A DNA stretch of 64,000 nt from Regnicoccus frigidus (lineage in GTDB: Bacteria; Cyanobacteriota; Cyanobacteriia; PCC-6307; Cyanobiaceae), in assembly GCA_025194985.1 (NCBI GenBank), contig JAOANE010000014.1, positions 1 to 64,000 of the forward strand, given 5' to 3'. How positions within the stretch are numbered: the stretch's first letter is position 1; every line of letters starts with the position of its first letter. The notes beneath the pieces were generated by a model, which had not been told where the DNA came from, ran no database searches, and worked only from the letters and a program-made list of their open reading frames with translations. Position numbers and translations under genes: made by a program. Positions 1 through 8,544 of this stretch are shown here, piece after piece.

Positions 1-41
1 AAACTGGGGCAGCGACAGGCTGGCCTGGAACTGGATCCGAT

Positions 42-1019
42 TCATAGCCATGGCAGTGACGACTGGTATATGCGTACCAGCCTAGGTCCCAAAAGGGCTG
101 CCTGCGGAGCTTGCTGCCTAATCAAGTAACCCAATCCCACCTGGGCGTTGCCCGAGAGGTCCTGTTCACCGCTGAGTCCAAAGCCGCCCACATCAGCCCG
201 GGCGAAAATTCTCAGCCGCGGGGAAAGAAACAGGCTGGCCTGGGTGCCGATCAGGGGCTGCACCCAGGTGCGTTCGAGGCTTCCCTGCCGCTCGATCCTC
301 CTTGGCCGGCCTGGATCGTTGCTGCGCAGCTCGGCGGTGACCCCCAGCTGGGCATTGATCACGCGCAGGCCCGCATAGGGAATCAGGCTGTACTGGCCGG
401 GCTTGCCGATCGCCGCTTCTCGCTCCCCGAAGCGATAGCGCAGGGCCAGGTCGTAGATGCCGGTAATCGAGGTCACCCCAGCGGAGCCGGTGAGCAAACC
501 ATCGGGCCCGGTGCGGGAATCGGCTGCTCCCAGCTGGCTGTAGAAGATATCGGTGAGTACCCCGAAGCGGTTGTACTCCACGCTGCCCCGTGCGGCGAAC
601 GTGGATTGCAAGTTGTTGAGCACCTGGCCGGGATCCAGGTTTGTGGTGGCTTCGAAGCCCCGCACCGTGGTGGTGCTGTCGACCCAGGGGATGAACCCAT
701 AGAGCTCCACGGTTGCAGCCCAAGGCGACACCTCGGCCTGGATGTCGGGCTGTGTTTCGCTGTTAAGCGGTTTGGCAGGTTCAGCGGCATCAACTTCGGC
801 GGTTTCGGGCGCGACCGAATCAAGCTGAGCTGTTTCAACCTCAGTGGAGCCGGCAACAACCGGTTCTGCGGCCCCCGCTGCTGGAGCGGCCAGCAGCCAT
901 CCCATCGGCTCCAGCATCAGACCCGCCACCAGGGCCAGGAGCGATGGCGCCCAATGGTTGGAGCGATTGGGATACCTGGGGAAGGTCAGCAGGCGCGGGG
1001 CTGGAACCGATCGATCCAT
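42..1019 (-). CDS. Outer-membrane beta-barrel-like secreted protein, 3' end probably frameshifted
   Basis: The 325-residue product starts with a long hydrophobic segment (about residues 23-52) ending in AAGAA, which fits a signal peptide. A short low-complexity stretch follows, then a body of alternating polar and hydrophobic strands. Segments such as NRFGVLTDIFYSQL, YSLIPYAGLRVINAQLG, WVQPLIGTQ and ADVGGFGLSG resemble small outer-membrane barrel families in which the last strands follow a GLGY-type segment. Here the reading frame after GLGYLI (left of about position 115) becomes non-strand-like and ends at 42. The other two frames keep strand-like pieces (LGWYAYTSR, then NRIQFQASLSLPQF) that run to the window edge. 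The true C-terminus may therefore lie beyond base 1. The substrate is unknown, and the assignment rests on pattern only. Confidence 0.6.
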   Translation of the reverse strand: MDRSVPAPRLLTFPRYPNRSNHWAPSLLALVAGLMLEPMGWLLAAPAAGAAEPVVAGSTEVETAQLDSVAPETAEVDAAEPAKPLNSETQPDIQAEVSPWAATVELYGFIPWVDSTTTVRGFEATTNLDPGQVLNNLQSTFAARGSVEYNRFGVLTDIFYSQLGAADSRTGPDGLLTGSAGVTSITGIYDLALRYRFGEREAAIGKPGQYSLIPYAGLRVINAQLGVTAELRSNDPGRPRRIERQGSLERTWVQPLIGTQASLFLSPRLRIFARADVGGFGLSGEQDLSGNAQVGLGYLIRQQAPQAALLGPRLVRIYQSSLPWL

Positions 1020-1060
1020 TCGGACACATTCATGGAATAGCGAAAGCTTCAGAACGGCTC

Positions 1061-2356
1061 TCAGCCCTTCCCCCGTGGCCCGCGCTCTTCAGCGCCGGCG
1101 TAGAGCGCCTGACTGCCGAGCTCGTCTTCGATGCGCAGCAGGCGGTTGTATTTCGCCACCCGTTCGCTGCGGCTGAGGGAGCCGGTCTTGATCTGGCCGG
1201 CCCGGGTGGCTACGGCCAGGTCGGCGATCGTGGTGTCTTCGGTTTCGCCGCTGCGGTGGCTGATCACGCTGGTGTAGCCCGCCCTGCCAGCCAGGTCGAT
1301 CGCTTGCAGGGTTTCGGTAAGAGAGCCGATCTGGTTCACCTTGATCAGGATCGAATTGGCGATCCCCTCCTCGATGCCCCGCTGCAGGCGGGTGGTGTTG
1401 GTCACGAACAGGTCGTCGCCCACCAGCTGCACGCGGCTGCCCAGCCGTTGGCTGAGCAGGGCCCAACCCTCCCAGTCGTCCTCGGCGAGGCCGTCTTCGA
1501 TCGACACGATCGGATAGCGGCTCACCAGGGCTTCGAGCTGGTCGACCATCTCAGCGGCCGTATAGCTGCCGCCACCGAAGGCATAGCGGCCATCGCTGTA
1601 GAATTCCGTACTGGCCACATCCAGCGCCAGGGAAATCTGCTCGCCAGCTTTATAGCCAGCCTGCTCGATCGCCTCCACCAGCAACGCACCGGCGGCATCG
1701 TTGCTCTCCAGATCCGGCGCGAAGCCGCCCTCGTCGCCCACCGAGGTGGAGAGGCCGCGGCTGTGCAGCAGGCCTTTGAGGGTCTGGAACACTTCGGCGC
1801 CCATGCGCAAGGCCTCGCGGAACGTGGGAGCGCCGTGGGGCACCAGCATGAATTCCTGGAAAGCCATGTTGTTGGCGGCATGGGCACCGCCATTGATCAC
1901 GTTCATCAGCGGCACCGGCAGCAGGGTGGCCATCGGCCCACCCAGGTAGCGATACAGCGGCAGGCCAACGCCGGCAGCGGCGGCGCGGGCCACGGCCATG
2001 CTCACCGCCAAAATCGCATTGGCCCCCAGCGACGACTTGTTATCGCTGCCATCGAGTTCGGCCATCGCCGCATCCACCTGACCCTGCTCCAGGGCGCTGT
2101 AACCGCACAGGGCCGGGGCGATCTTCTCCTCAATGTTCGCCACCGCCTTCTGTACCCCTTTGCCGAAGTAGCGGCTACCGCCATCACGCAACTCATGGGC
2201 CTCATGGGCGCCTGTGCTGGCACCGCTGGGCACGATCGCCAGTCCGGTGGCGCCGCCCTCCAGGCGTACTTCCGCCTCGACGGTGGGCATGCCGCGGGAA
2301 TCGAGCACTTCCCTGGCCACGATCGAATCAATCACCAGGTCCAAGGAGTCGATCAC
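1061..2356 (-). CDS. eno: Enolase (phosphopyruvate hydratase)
   Basis: This is the glycolytic enzyme that interconverts 2-phosphoglycerate and phosphoenolpyruvate in the cytosol. The 431-residue length is normal for bacterial enolase. Visible hallmarks are the mobile loop SGASTGAHEAHELRDG near residues 39-54, the Mg-binding segment SIEDGLAEDDW near residue 285, and the signature ILIKVNQIGSLTET near residue 337. The C-terminal HRSGETEDT and GQIKTGSLSRSER segments are also present. The start is a GTG at 2354-2356, because no ATG precedes the conserved IDSIVAREVLDSRG start region. The gene points away from gloA, leaving a 137-bp divergent gap that should carry both promoters. Confidence 0.97.
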   Translation of the reverse strand: MIDSLDLVIDSIVAREVLDSRGMPTVEAEVRLEGGATGLAIVPSGASTGAHEAHELRDGGSRYFGKGVQKAVANIEEKIAPALCGYSALEQGQVDAAMAELDGSDNKSSLGANAILAVSMAVARAAAAGVGLPLYRYLGGPMATLLPVPLMNVINGGAHAANNMAFQEFMLVPHGAPTFREALRMGAEVFQTLKGLLHSRGLSTSVGDEGGFAPDLESNDAAGALLVEAIEQAGYKAGEQISLALDVASTEFYSDGRYAFGGGSYTAAEMVDQLEALVSRYPIVSIEDGLAEDDWEGWALLSQRLGSRVQLVGDDLFVTNTTRLQRGIEEGIANSILIKVNQIGSLTETLQAIDLAGRAGYTSVISHRSGETEDTTIADLAVATRAGQIKTGSLSRSERVAKYNRLLRIEDELGSQALYAGAEERGPRGKG

Positions 2357-2493
2357 GGAAGCATCAAGGGCTCAATGGGACGGATCTTATGGGGCATCCC
2401 CAGGCCTGACTCTGTGCCTGTTGCCACGGCCTGACAGCTTCGGGCCGATCAAGGGGCGGTCAGAATGGCCTGATGATCCGGTAAGACGCCCCG

Positions 2494-2898
2494 ATGCGAC
2501 TGCTCCACACCATGCTCAGAGTGGGCGATCTCGATCGCTCCCTCGGCTTCTACACCGGCGTTCTGGGCATGACGCTGCTGCGTCGCCGCGACTTTCCCGA
2601 GGGTCGCTTCACCCTGGCCTTCGTGGGCTACGGAGACGAGACCGAGAACTCCGTTCTGGAGCTCACCTTCAACTGGGATACGCCCAGCTACGCCCTCGGT
2701 GACGGCTATGGCCACATCGCCATCGGCGTTGAAGACATCACCGCCACCTGCGCCGCCATCGCCACCAAAGGCGGAAAAGTGGTGCGGCCACCCGGCCCGA
2801 TGAAGCACGGCAGCACTGTGATCGCCTTCATCGAAGACCCCGATGGCTACAAGGTGGAACTGATCCAGCGCAGACCGGAGCAGGATGCAGCCGCCTGA
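2494..2898 (+). CDS. gloA: Lactoylglutathione lyase (glyoxalase I)
   Basis: The enzyme converts the hemithioacetal of methylglyoxal and glutathione to S-lactoylglutathione, which detoxifies a by-product of glycolysis. The 134-residue protein has the two beta-alpha-beta-beta-beta modules of the VOC fold. The four expected metal ligands are visible at H5, E56, H74 and E122, the same positions as in E. coli GloA, so a Ni/Co-type enzyme is likely (inference from the family). The 3' end overlaps the next gene by 14 bp, which implies co-transcription and possibly coupled translation with the ClpB-like ATPase. Confidence 0.95.
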   Translation: MRLLHTMLRVGDLDRSLGFYTGVLGMTLLRRRDFPEGRFTLAFVGYGDETENSVLELTFNWDTPSYALGDGYGHIAIGVEDITATCAAIATKGGKVVRPPGPMKHGSTVIAFIEDPDGYKVELIQRRPEQDAAA

Positions 2899-5785
2899 GC
2901 GCTTCGATCCCGGTAGCCAGGGGGCCGCTCCAACCGCCCAGGGCAGCCTGACCAGCGACCCCGATCGCTTCAGCGAGGCGGCCTGGGACCTGCTGCTCTC
3001 CGGCCAGGACCAGGCCCGCCGCTGGCGCCATGCCCAGCTCGATGTGGAACACCTGCTGCAGGTGCTGTTCCAGGATCCCCGTTACGCCAGCTGGGTGGAC
3101 ACCCTGCCCATCGACGGCGATCGCTTGCTGGATCAGCTGGAGGGCTTCTGCGCCGAACAACCCTCAGCCAGCGGCGAGGAGCTGTTCATCGGTGATGCCC
3201 TGGAAGACCTGCTCGAAGCCGCCGACCGGCGTCGCGCCAGCTGGGGTTCGCGTCTGCTCGACATCCCCCACCTGCTGCTGGCCCTGCGCGATGAGCCAAG
3301 GATCGGCGCGGACCTGCTGGCGGGCCAGGGGCTCAGTGAGGAGCGCCTGTTGCGCGAACTGCGGCCCACCTCCACGCCGGCCCCTACGCCCGCCCCTCTC
3401 CCTCAGCCAACAGCGGCGCCCGCAGCCGCGCCTAGCGGCCGTGACGACTGGATCGACAACCCCATCGACGCCCCCATCGACATCCCCTCCCCTCCGATCG
3501 ACGACCGTCCCTTGCGCACCACTTCTGCCGGTTCCTCCGCCCCAGCCGCCCCGAGTGATGGCGACAGTGGCAGGGTCAGTGGCGGTGGCAGTGACCTGAG
3601 CCTGGACGCCGAACCGGCCGCCTTGGAGCAGTACGGCCGTGATCTCACCGCCGCCGCCCGGGCCGGGCTGCTTGACCCGGTGATCGGCCGCGACACCGAA
3701 ATCCGCCGCCTGATCCAGGTGCTCTCGCGGCGCAGCAAAAACAATCCGGTGCTGATTGGTGAGCCCGGTGTGGGCAAAACCGCCATCGCCGAATTGCTCG
3801 CCCAGCGGATCGTGGCCGGCGAAGTGCCCGATTCACTCAAGGGGATCCGCCTGATCGGTCTTGATCTGGGCGCCCTGATCGCCGGCGCCAAGTTCCGCGG
3901 TCAGTTCGAGGAACGGCTGCGCAGCGTGCTCACCGAAGTGAGCGAAAGCGATGCGGCCGGCAACGGCGCCGGCGTGGTTCTGTTCATCGATGAACTGCAC
4001 ACCGTGGTGAGCAGCGATCGCTCCAGCGCCGATGCCGGCAGCATCCTCAAGCCGGTGCTGGCCCGCGGCGAACTGCGCTGCATCGGGGCCACCACCCCGG
4101 AAGACTTCCGCCGCACGGTGGAGAAGGACCCCGCCCTCAACCGCCGCTTCCAGCAGGTGGTGATCCGCGAACCGAGTCGGGAGGTGAGCGTGGAGATCCT
4201 GCGCGGCCTCAAAGAACGCTATGAGCTGCACCACGGCGTCACCATCACCGACGGGGCTCTGGTGGCGGCGATCCGGCTGGCCGATCGCTACATCGCCGAC
4301 CGCTGCCTGCCCGACAAGGCGATCGACCTGATCGATGAGGCCGCCGCCCAGCTGCGCATGGAGGTCACTTCCAAACCCCAGGTGGTGGAGGAGGCCGAAG
4401 CCGAGTTGCGCCGGGTCGAACTGGCCCTGCTGGCGGCGGAGGCCGCACCGATGACCGAGCGGGTGCAGCGCCAGGAGCAGCGCCGCCTTGCCCTGAGCCG
4501 GCTGCAGGAGCTGCAACAGCGCTGGCAGGCCGAGCGGGAGCGCCTGGCCGAGCTGCGCGACCTGCTCCAGCAAGACGAAGACCTGCGCCACGCGATCAGC
4601 GAAGCCGAGCGCGATGGGGATCTGGAGGAGGCCGCCCGGCTGCAATACGACCAGCTGCATGGCGTGCAGCAACGCCGCCACGCCCTCGAAGACGAGCTTC
4701 AGGCCGCCCAGCAGGCCGGCGAAGCCCTGCTGCGTGAGCAGGTGGAGGAAGGCGACATCGCCGATGTGGTGGCCCGCTGGACGGGCATCCCGATGCAGCG
4801 GCTGCTGGCCGGCGAGCGCCAGAAATTGCTTGAGCTCGAAAACCGGTTGGCGGAGCGGGTCATCGGCCAGCCCGAGGCGGTGGCGGCGGTGGCGGCATCG
4901 ATCCGCCGGGCCCGGGCCGGCATGCAGGATCCGCGACGGCCGGTGGGTTCCTTCCTCTTCCTCGGCCCCACCGGCGTCGGCAAGACCGAACTCGCCAAGG
5001 CCCTGGCGGCGGCGCTGTTCGATGAGGAGGAGGCCCTGGTGCGCCTCGATATGAGCGAATTCATGGAGCGCAACGCCGTGGCCCGGCTGCTGGGCGCCCC
5101 TCCGGGCTACGTGGGCTACGAGGAAGGCGGCCAGCTCACCGAGGCGATCCGGCGCCGCCCCTATGCCGTGTTGCTGCTCGATGAGGTGGAGAAGGCCCAC
5201 CCCGAGGTGTTCAACCTGTTGCTGCAGGTGCTCGATGACGGCCGCCTCACCGATTCCCAGGGACGCACCGTGGACTTCCGCAACACGGTGGTGGTGATGA
5301 CCAGCAACCTGGCCAGCCGCGCCATCCTCGAGCGCGCCCGTCAGGACCAGCAGGACAGCGAAGCAAACCTGGATGCCGCCCTTGATGAGGCCGTGGAGCA
5401 GGCACTCTCCGCCCAGTTCCGCCCAGAATTCCTCAATCGCATCGATGAGCTGATCCGCTTCCGGCCGCTTTCGGCGGCGGATCTACAGCGCATCGTGCGG
5501 CTGCAGCTGGCTGAGCTAGCCAGCCTGTTGGCCGAACAGCAGCTGGAGCTGCAAGTGGAAGAAGCGGTGGTCGACCGGCTCGCCGCCCAGGGCTACGAAC
5601 CGGAGTACGGAGCGCGGCCGCTGCGACGGGTGTTGCGCCGCCAGATCGAGAACCCCCTGGCCACCGAGCTGCTCGAGGATCATTTCCACGGGGCCTGGGG
5701 GGTGAGGGTCAGCCTGGCGCCGGAATCCGCGCCGCAACCGCTGCTGTTCGAGGCCCTGCGCGAAGACGAAGGGGACATCCGGTAG
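2885..5785 (+). CDS. clpB: ClpB-type AAA+ disaggregase (probable second, non-canonical ClpB)
   Basis: The 966-residue hexameric chaperone has the ClpB order: N-domain (about 25-155), NBD1 with Walker A GEPGVGKT near residue 293, a coiled-coil middle domain (about 490-620), then NBD2 with GPTGVGKT near residue 693. LLLDEVEKAH and the C-terminal sensor region EFLNRIDEL follow. The long coiled coil argues for ClpB rather than ClpC/ClpA, and I see no ClpP-binding IGF/L loop. Between the N-domain and NBD1 lies an unusual Pro/Ala/Asp-rich linker of about 90 residues. Cyanobacteria often carry two clpB genes, and the divergent N-domain suggests this is the second one (inference). The start chosen is the ATG overlapping gloA. 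Confidence 0.9.
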   Translation: MQPPERFDPGSQGAAPTAQGSLTSDPDRFSEAAWDLLLSGQDQARRWRHAQLDVEHLLQVLFQDPRYASWVDTLPIDGDRLLDQLEGFCAEQPSASGEELFIGDALEDLLEAADRRRASWGSRLLDIPHLLLALRDEPRIGADLLAGQGLSEERLLRELRPTSTPAPTPAPLPQPTAAPAAAPSGRDDWIDNPIDAPIDIPSPPIDDRPLRTTSAGSSAPAAPSDGDSGRVSGGGSDLSLDAEPAALEQYGRDLTAAARAGLLDPVIGRDTEIRRLIQVLSRRSKNNPVLIGEPGVGKTAIAELLAQRIVAGEVPDSLKGIRLIGLDLGALIAGAKFRGQFEERLRSVLTEVSESDAAGNGAGVVLFIDELHTVVSSDRSSADAGSILKPVLARGELRCIGATTPEDFRRTVEKDPALNRRFQQVVIREPSREVSVEILRGLKERYELHHGVTITDGALVAAIRLADRYIADRCLPDKAIDLIDEAAAQLRMEVTSKPQVVEEAEAELRRVELALLAAEAAPMTERVQRQEQRRLALSRLQELQQRWQAERERLAELRDLLQQDEDLRHAISEAERDGDLEEAARLQYDQLHGVQQRRHALEDELQAAQQAGEALLREQVEEGDIADVVARWTGIPMQRLLAGERQKLLELENRLAERVIGQPEAVAAVAASIRRARAGMQDPRRPVGSFLFLGPTGVGKTELAKALAAALFDEEEALVRLDMSEFMERNAVARLLGAPPGYVGYEEGGQLTEAIRRRPYAVLLLDEVEKAHPEVFNLLLQVLDDGRLTDSQGRTVDFRNTVVVMTSNLASRAILERARQDQQDSEANLDAALDEAVEQALSAQFRPEFLNRIDELIRFRPLSAADLQRIVRLQLAELASLLAEQQLELQVEEAVVDRLAAQGYEPEYGARPLRRVLRRQIENPLATELLEDHFHGAWGVRVSLAPESAPQPLLFEALREDEGDIR

Positions 5786-5802
5786 GGTGAATCTTTGCCG
5801 GG

Positions 5803-6081
5803 TTGTTGTCACAGCTCGGCAGGCCAGCATCCTTGGAATCCCCCAGCCGCTCCTCCACCCCTGAAGACACGCTGACCGCCGAGCCGCTTCCCCCAGCGCC
5901 TCCCGGTCCGGCCGGCTTCGTCCCCTCGCTGTTGGAGGAGCTGCGCAAGGTGGTGTGGCCCAGCCGCCAACAGCTGTTCAGCGAGTCGGTGGCGGTGATC
6001 TTGATGGTCACCCTTTCAGCCGCAGCGATCGCCGCCGTTGATCGGTTCTACAGCTGGGGCTCCTCCCAGGTCTTCCCCTAA
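5803..6081 (+). CDS. secE: Preprotein translocase subunit SecE
   Basis: This is a small inner-membrane/thylakoid component of the SecYEG channel. The Pro/Ser-rich N-terminus is followed by LLEELRKVVWPSRQQL, the amphipathic SecE signature, and then a single transmembrane helix (VAVILMVTLSAAAIAAV). The length of 92 residues or fewer is normal for single-helix SecE. The start is uncertain: TTG at 5803 gives the longest form, while a second TTG at 5833 (MESPSRSS) also fits. Position directly upstream of nusG is the classical bacterial secE-nusG arrangement. Confidence 0.93.
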   Translation: MLSQLGRPASLESPSRSSTPEDTLTAEPLPPAPPGPAGFVPSLLEELRKVVWPSRQQLFSESVAVILMVTLSAAAIAAVDRFYSWGSSQVFP

Positions 6082-6155
6082 GCGACAGGCCAGCGCGCGA
6101 TTCATCGCCGGGCCACCTCCCCAGTTCTTCCCCAGCTTTTACCCTTTTCCAGCCC

Positions 6156-6836
6156 GTGTCTGAAGCCGATCTGCTCACCACCGCCAGCGACGCCATCGAG
6201 GACAACCCCGATGCGGAAGGCGAGGCCCTGCCCGCAGAGGCCCCGGAACAGGCGGCAGCTGACAAAGCCCCCCAAATCGCCCGCTGGTACGCCGTTCAGG
6301 TGGCCTCGAGCTGTGAGAAGAAGGTGAAGGCCACCCTTGAGCAGCGCGCCATCACCCTCGGCGTGGATAACCGGATCGTCGAGATCGAGATCCCCCAGAC
6401 CCCAGCCATCAAGCTGAAGAAGGACGGCAGCCGCCAGGCCACCGAGGAAAAGGTGTTCCCGGGCTACGTGCTGGTTCGCATGGTTCTCGATGAAGACACG
6501 ATGCTGGCAGTGCGCAGCACCCCAAACGTGATCAATTTCGTTGGGCAGGAGGAACGGCGGGCCACCGGCCGCGCCCGCGGCCACATCAAGCCCCGGCCCC
6601 TCGCACGCGCCGAGGTGGAGCGGATCTTCAAGCGGGCGGCCGAGAAGAAACCCGTCGTCAAGGTCGACATCACCGAAGGCGATCAGATCCTGGTCACCGC
6701 TGGGCCCTTCAAGGATTTCCAGGGCGAGGTGATCGAAGTCTCCGGCGAACGCAGCAAGCTCAAAGCCCTGCTCTCGATCTTCGGCAGGGAAACCCCAGTG
6801 GAACTGGAGTTCTCCCAGATCACCAAGCAAAGTTGA
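6156..6836 (+). CDS. nusG: Transcription elongation/termination factor NusG
   Basis: NusG binds RNA polymerase, lowers pausing and couples to Rho or ribosomal S10. After an acidic cyanobacterial N-terminal extension of about 45 residues come the NGN domain, starting ARWYAVQVASSCEKKV and including EEKVFPGYVLVRM, and the C-terminal KOW domain with ITEGDQILVTAGPFKDFQGEV. The start is a GTG at 6156. It lies in the secE-nusG-rplK-rplA-rplJ-rplL cluster and ends 161 bp before rplK, a gap that holds several hairpins. Confidence 0.96.
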   Translation: MSEADLLTTASDAIEDNPDAEGEALPAEAPEQAAADKAPQIARWYAVQVASSCEKKVKATLEQRAITLGVDNRIVEIEIPQTPAIKLKKDGSRQATEEKVFPGYVLVRMVLDEDTMLAVRSTPNVINFVGQEERRATGRARGHIKPRPLARAEVERIFKRAAEKKPVVKVDITEGDQILVTAGPFKDFQGEVIEVSGERSKLKALLSIFGRETPVELEFSQITKQS

Positions 6837-6844
6837 TTCACTGC

Positions 6845-6976
6845 GGCCGCCTCCCTGCGGAGGGCGGCCCTCGGTGGCTCCGCCGGTTTCGGCGGTCCAC
6901 CACCACGCCTCCGCTTCGGTGAGGCGATCCGCAGTCCTCCCGCAAGGGAGTTTTGTTCCCACTCCCAGCAGGGAGT
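6845..6976 (+). promoter_or_regulatory. Structured leader with serial hairpins upstream of rplK
   Basis: The nusG-rplK gap contains consecutive inverted repeats. A GC-rich stem occupies 6845-6869. A CTCCC-GCAA-GGGAG stem at 6937-6950 is followed by TTTTGTT. A near copy at 6962-6975 (CTCCC-AGCA-GGGAG) is followed by TTCTGTT. The two short stems form a direct duplication of about 25 bp just before the rplK start. The first resembles a weak intrinsic terminator or attenuator. A regulatory role in uncoupling nusG from ribosomal protein expression is inference. Confidence 0.5.
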
Positions 6977-6997
6977 TCTGTTCCCCAGATCCAGCCG

Positions 6998-7423
6998 ATG
7001 GCCAAGAAAGTTGTAGCCGTGATCAAGCTGGCTCTCAATGCCGGCAAAGCCAACCCGGCCCCACCGGTGGGCCCTGCCCTCGGGCAGCACGGGGTCAACA
7101 TCATGGCGTTTTGCAAGGAGTACAACGCCCGCACCCAGGAGAAGGCCGGCTATGTGATTCCGGTGGAGATCTCGGTCTTCGAAGACCGCAGCTTCACCTT
7201 CATCACCAAGACCCCGCCTGCTTCGGTGCTGATCATCAAGGCAGCAGGCATCGACAAAGGTGCCGCCACCTCCAGCAAGGGCAGTGTGGGAGCGATCAGT
7301 CGCGCCCAGCTCGAGGAGATCGCCAAAACGAAACTCCCCGACCTCAACTGCACCAGCCTTGAGTCGGCCTCCCGCATCATCGAAGGCACCGCCCGCAACA
7401 TGGGCGTCGCCGTCACCGACTGA
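6998..7423 (+). CDS. rplK: 50S ribosomal protein L11
   Basis: L11 sits at the base of the ribosomal stalk and takes part in GTPase-factor binding and the stringent response. The 141-residue protein starts MAKKVVAVIKLALNAGKA and has the conserved PPVGPALGQHGVNIM and the C-terminal rRNA-binding domain ending IEGTARNMGVAV. An upstream in-frame codon at 6953 would add 15 residues. It is rejected because the conserved start is MAKK at 6998. Confidence 0.97.
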   Translation: MAKKVVAVIKLALNAGKANPAPPVGPALGQHGVNIMAFCKEYNARTQEKAGYVIPVEISVFEDRSFTFITKTPPASVLIIKAAGIDKGAATSSKGSVGAISRAQLEEIAKTKLPDLNCTSLESASRIIEGTARNMGVAVTD

Positions 7424-7546
7424 TCAGTGGCCCCAGCGCCGGTCTGATCACCGCTCCATTCCCCATCCACCCAATCCGGGGGAGACCCAGGACGCCTCGG
7501 CCGCCCTACGGCCCGCCCGTCCCGTCGCCAGTACCCCAACACCACG

Positions 7547-8254
7547 ATGACAAAACCCTCCAAGCGCTTCAACGCCCTGCTCGAAAAAGTCGAAGACCGG
7601 CCCTATGCACCGCTCGAAGCGTTGCAGCTGGTCAAGACAACGGCAACGGCCAAATTCGATGAAACGATCGAGGCCCACGTGCGCCTCGGCATTGATCCGA
7701 AGTACACCGACCAGCAACTGCGCACCACCGTCGCCCTGCCGAACGGCACCGGCCAGAGCATCCGCATCGCCGTGATCGCCCGCGGCGAGAAGGTGGCCGA
7801 AGCCACCGCCGCCGGTGCAGACCTGGCTGGTGATGAGGATCTGGTGGAGGCGATCGCCGGCGGCCAGATGGACTTCGACCTGCTGATCGCAACCCCGGAC
7901 ATGATGCCCAAGGTGGCCAAGCTGGGTCGGGTGCTCGGACCGCGGGGCCTGATGCCCAATCCCAAGGCCGGCACCGTCACCACCGACCTGGGCGGCGCGA
8001 TCCGCGAGTTCAAGGCGGGCAAGCTCGAATTCCGCGCCGATCGCACCGGCATCGTGCACGTGCGCTTCGGCAAGGCCAGCTTCACGGCCGAGACGCTGCT
8101 GGAGAACCTCAAGGCGCTGCAGGAAACCATCGACCGGCAGAAACCCAGTGGCGCCAAGGGCCGCTATTGGCGCAGCCTCACCATCAGCGCCACGATGGGC
8201 CCCGGCATCGACGTTGACTTCTCCGCCCTCCAGGACATCAAGCAGGAGAGCTGA
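7547..8254 (+). CDS. rplA: 50S ribosomal protein L1
   Basis: L1 forms the mobile L1 stalk at the tRNA exit site and in many bacteria represses its own operon by binding mRNA. The 235-residue length and segments such as VRLGIDPKYTDQQLRTTVALPNGTG, LGRVLGPRGLMPNPKAGTV and KASFTAETLLENL are diagnostic. It follows rplK by 123 bp, so the two are probably co-transcribed. The 3' side is followed by a long structured leader before rplJ. Confidence 0.97.
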   Translation: MTKPSKRFNALLEKVEDRPYAPLEALQLVKTTATAKFDETIEAHVRLGIDPKYTDQQLRTTVALPNGTGQSIRIAVIARGEKVAEATAAGADLAGDEDLVEAIAGGQMDFDLLIATPDMMPKVAKLGRVLGPRGLMPNPKAGTVTTDLGGAIREFKAGKLEFRADRTGIVHVRFGKASFTAETLLENLKALQETIDRQKPSGAKGRYWRSLTISATMGPGIDVDFSALQDIKQES

Positions 8255-8274
8255 GCGCCTCGGGATGTAAAGTC

Positions 8275-8520
8275 CTGAACTGGCTTCGGCCAGGGGGCAC
8301 GCGCCCCGCCCAAGACAGCAGGTGGCCAATTGGCCTTAAACCCTGCCGAGGTGCATGCAGAAGGTTTTGTTTCCCTGGGTCCCCCAGGGGGTCGGATCAT
8401 CAAGCAGCCTCGCGGCGTTCCGGTTGCACCGGTGCGGGGTTCTCTTGATGATCGCCTGGTCCGAGCTTTCGGATCCGGGCCGATGAATCAGCGGGAATCG
8501 TCTGGGTCGCGTGCTCGGCT
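8275..8520 (+). ncRNA. Candidate L10 (rplJL) mRNA leader
   Basis: The 290-bp gap between rplA and rplJ has no gene but contains a perfect 10-bp stem, GATCATCAAG at 8395-8404 pairing with CTTGATGATC at 8444-8453. It encloses an inner helix with CCGG-TTGCA-CCGG. In bacteria the L10-(L12) complex binds a leader at this exact position to regulate rplJL, and this structure is the obvious candidate. The family assignment is by position and fold. An Rfam L10_leader model was not run. The boundaries are approximate. Confidence 0.55.
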
Positions 8521-8544
8521 TGTTCCCTCGATTCGTACCACCCC

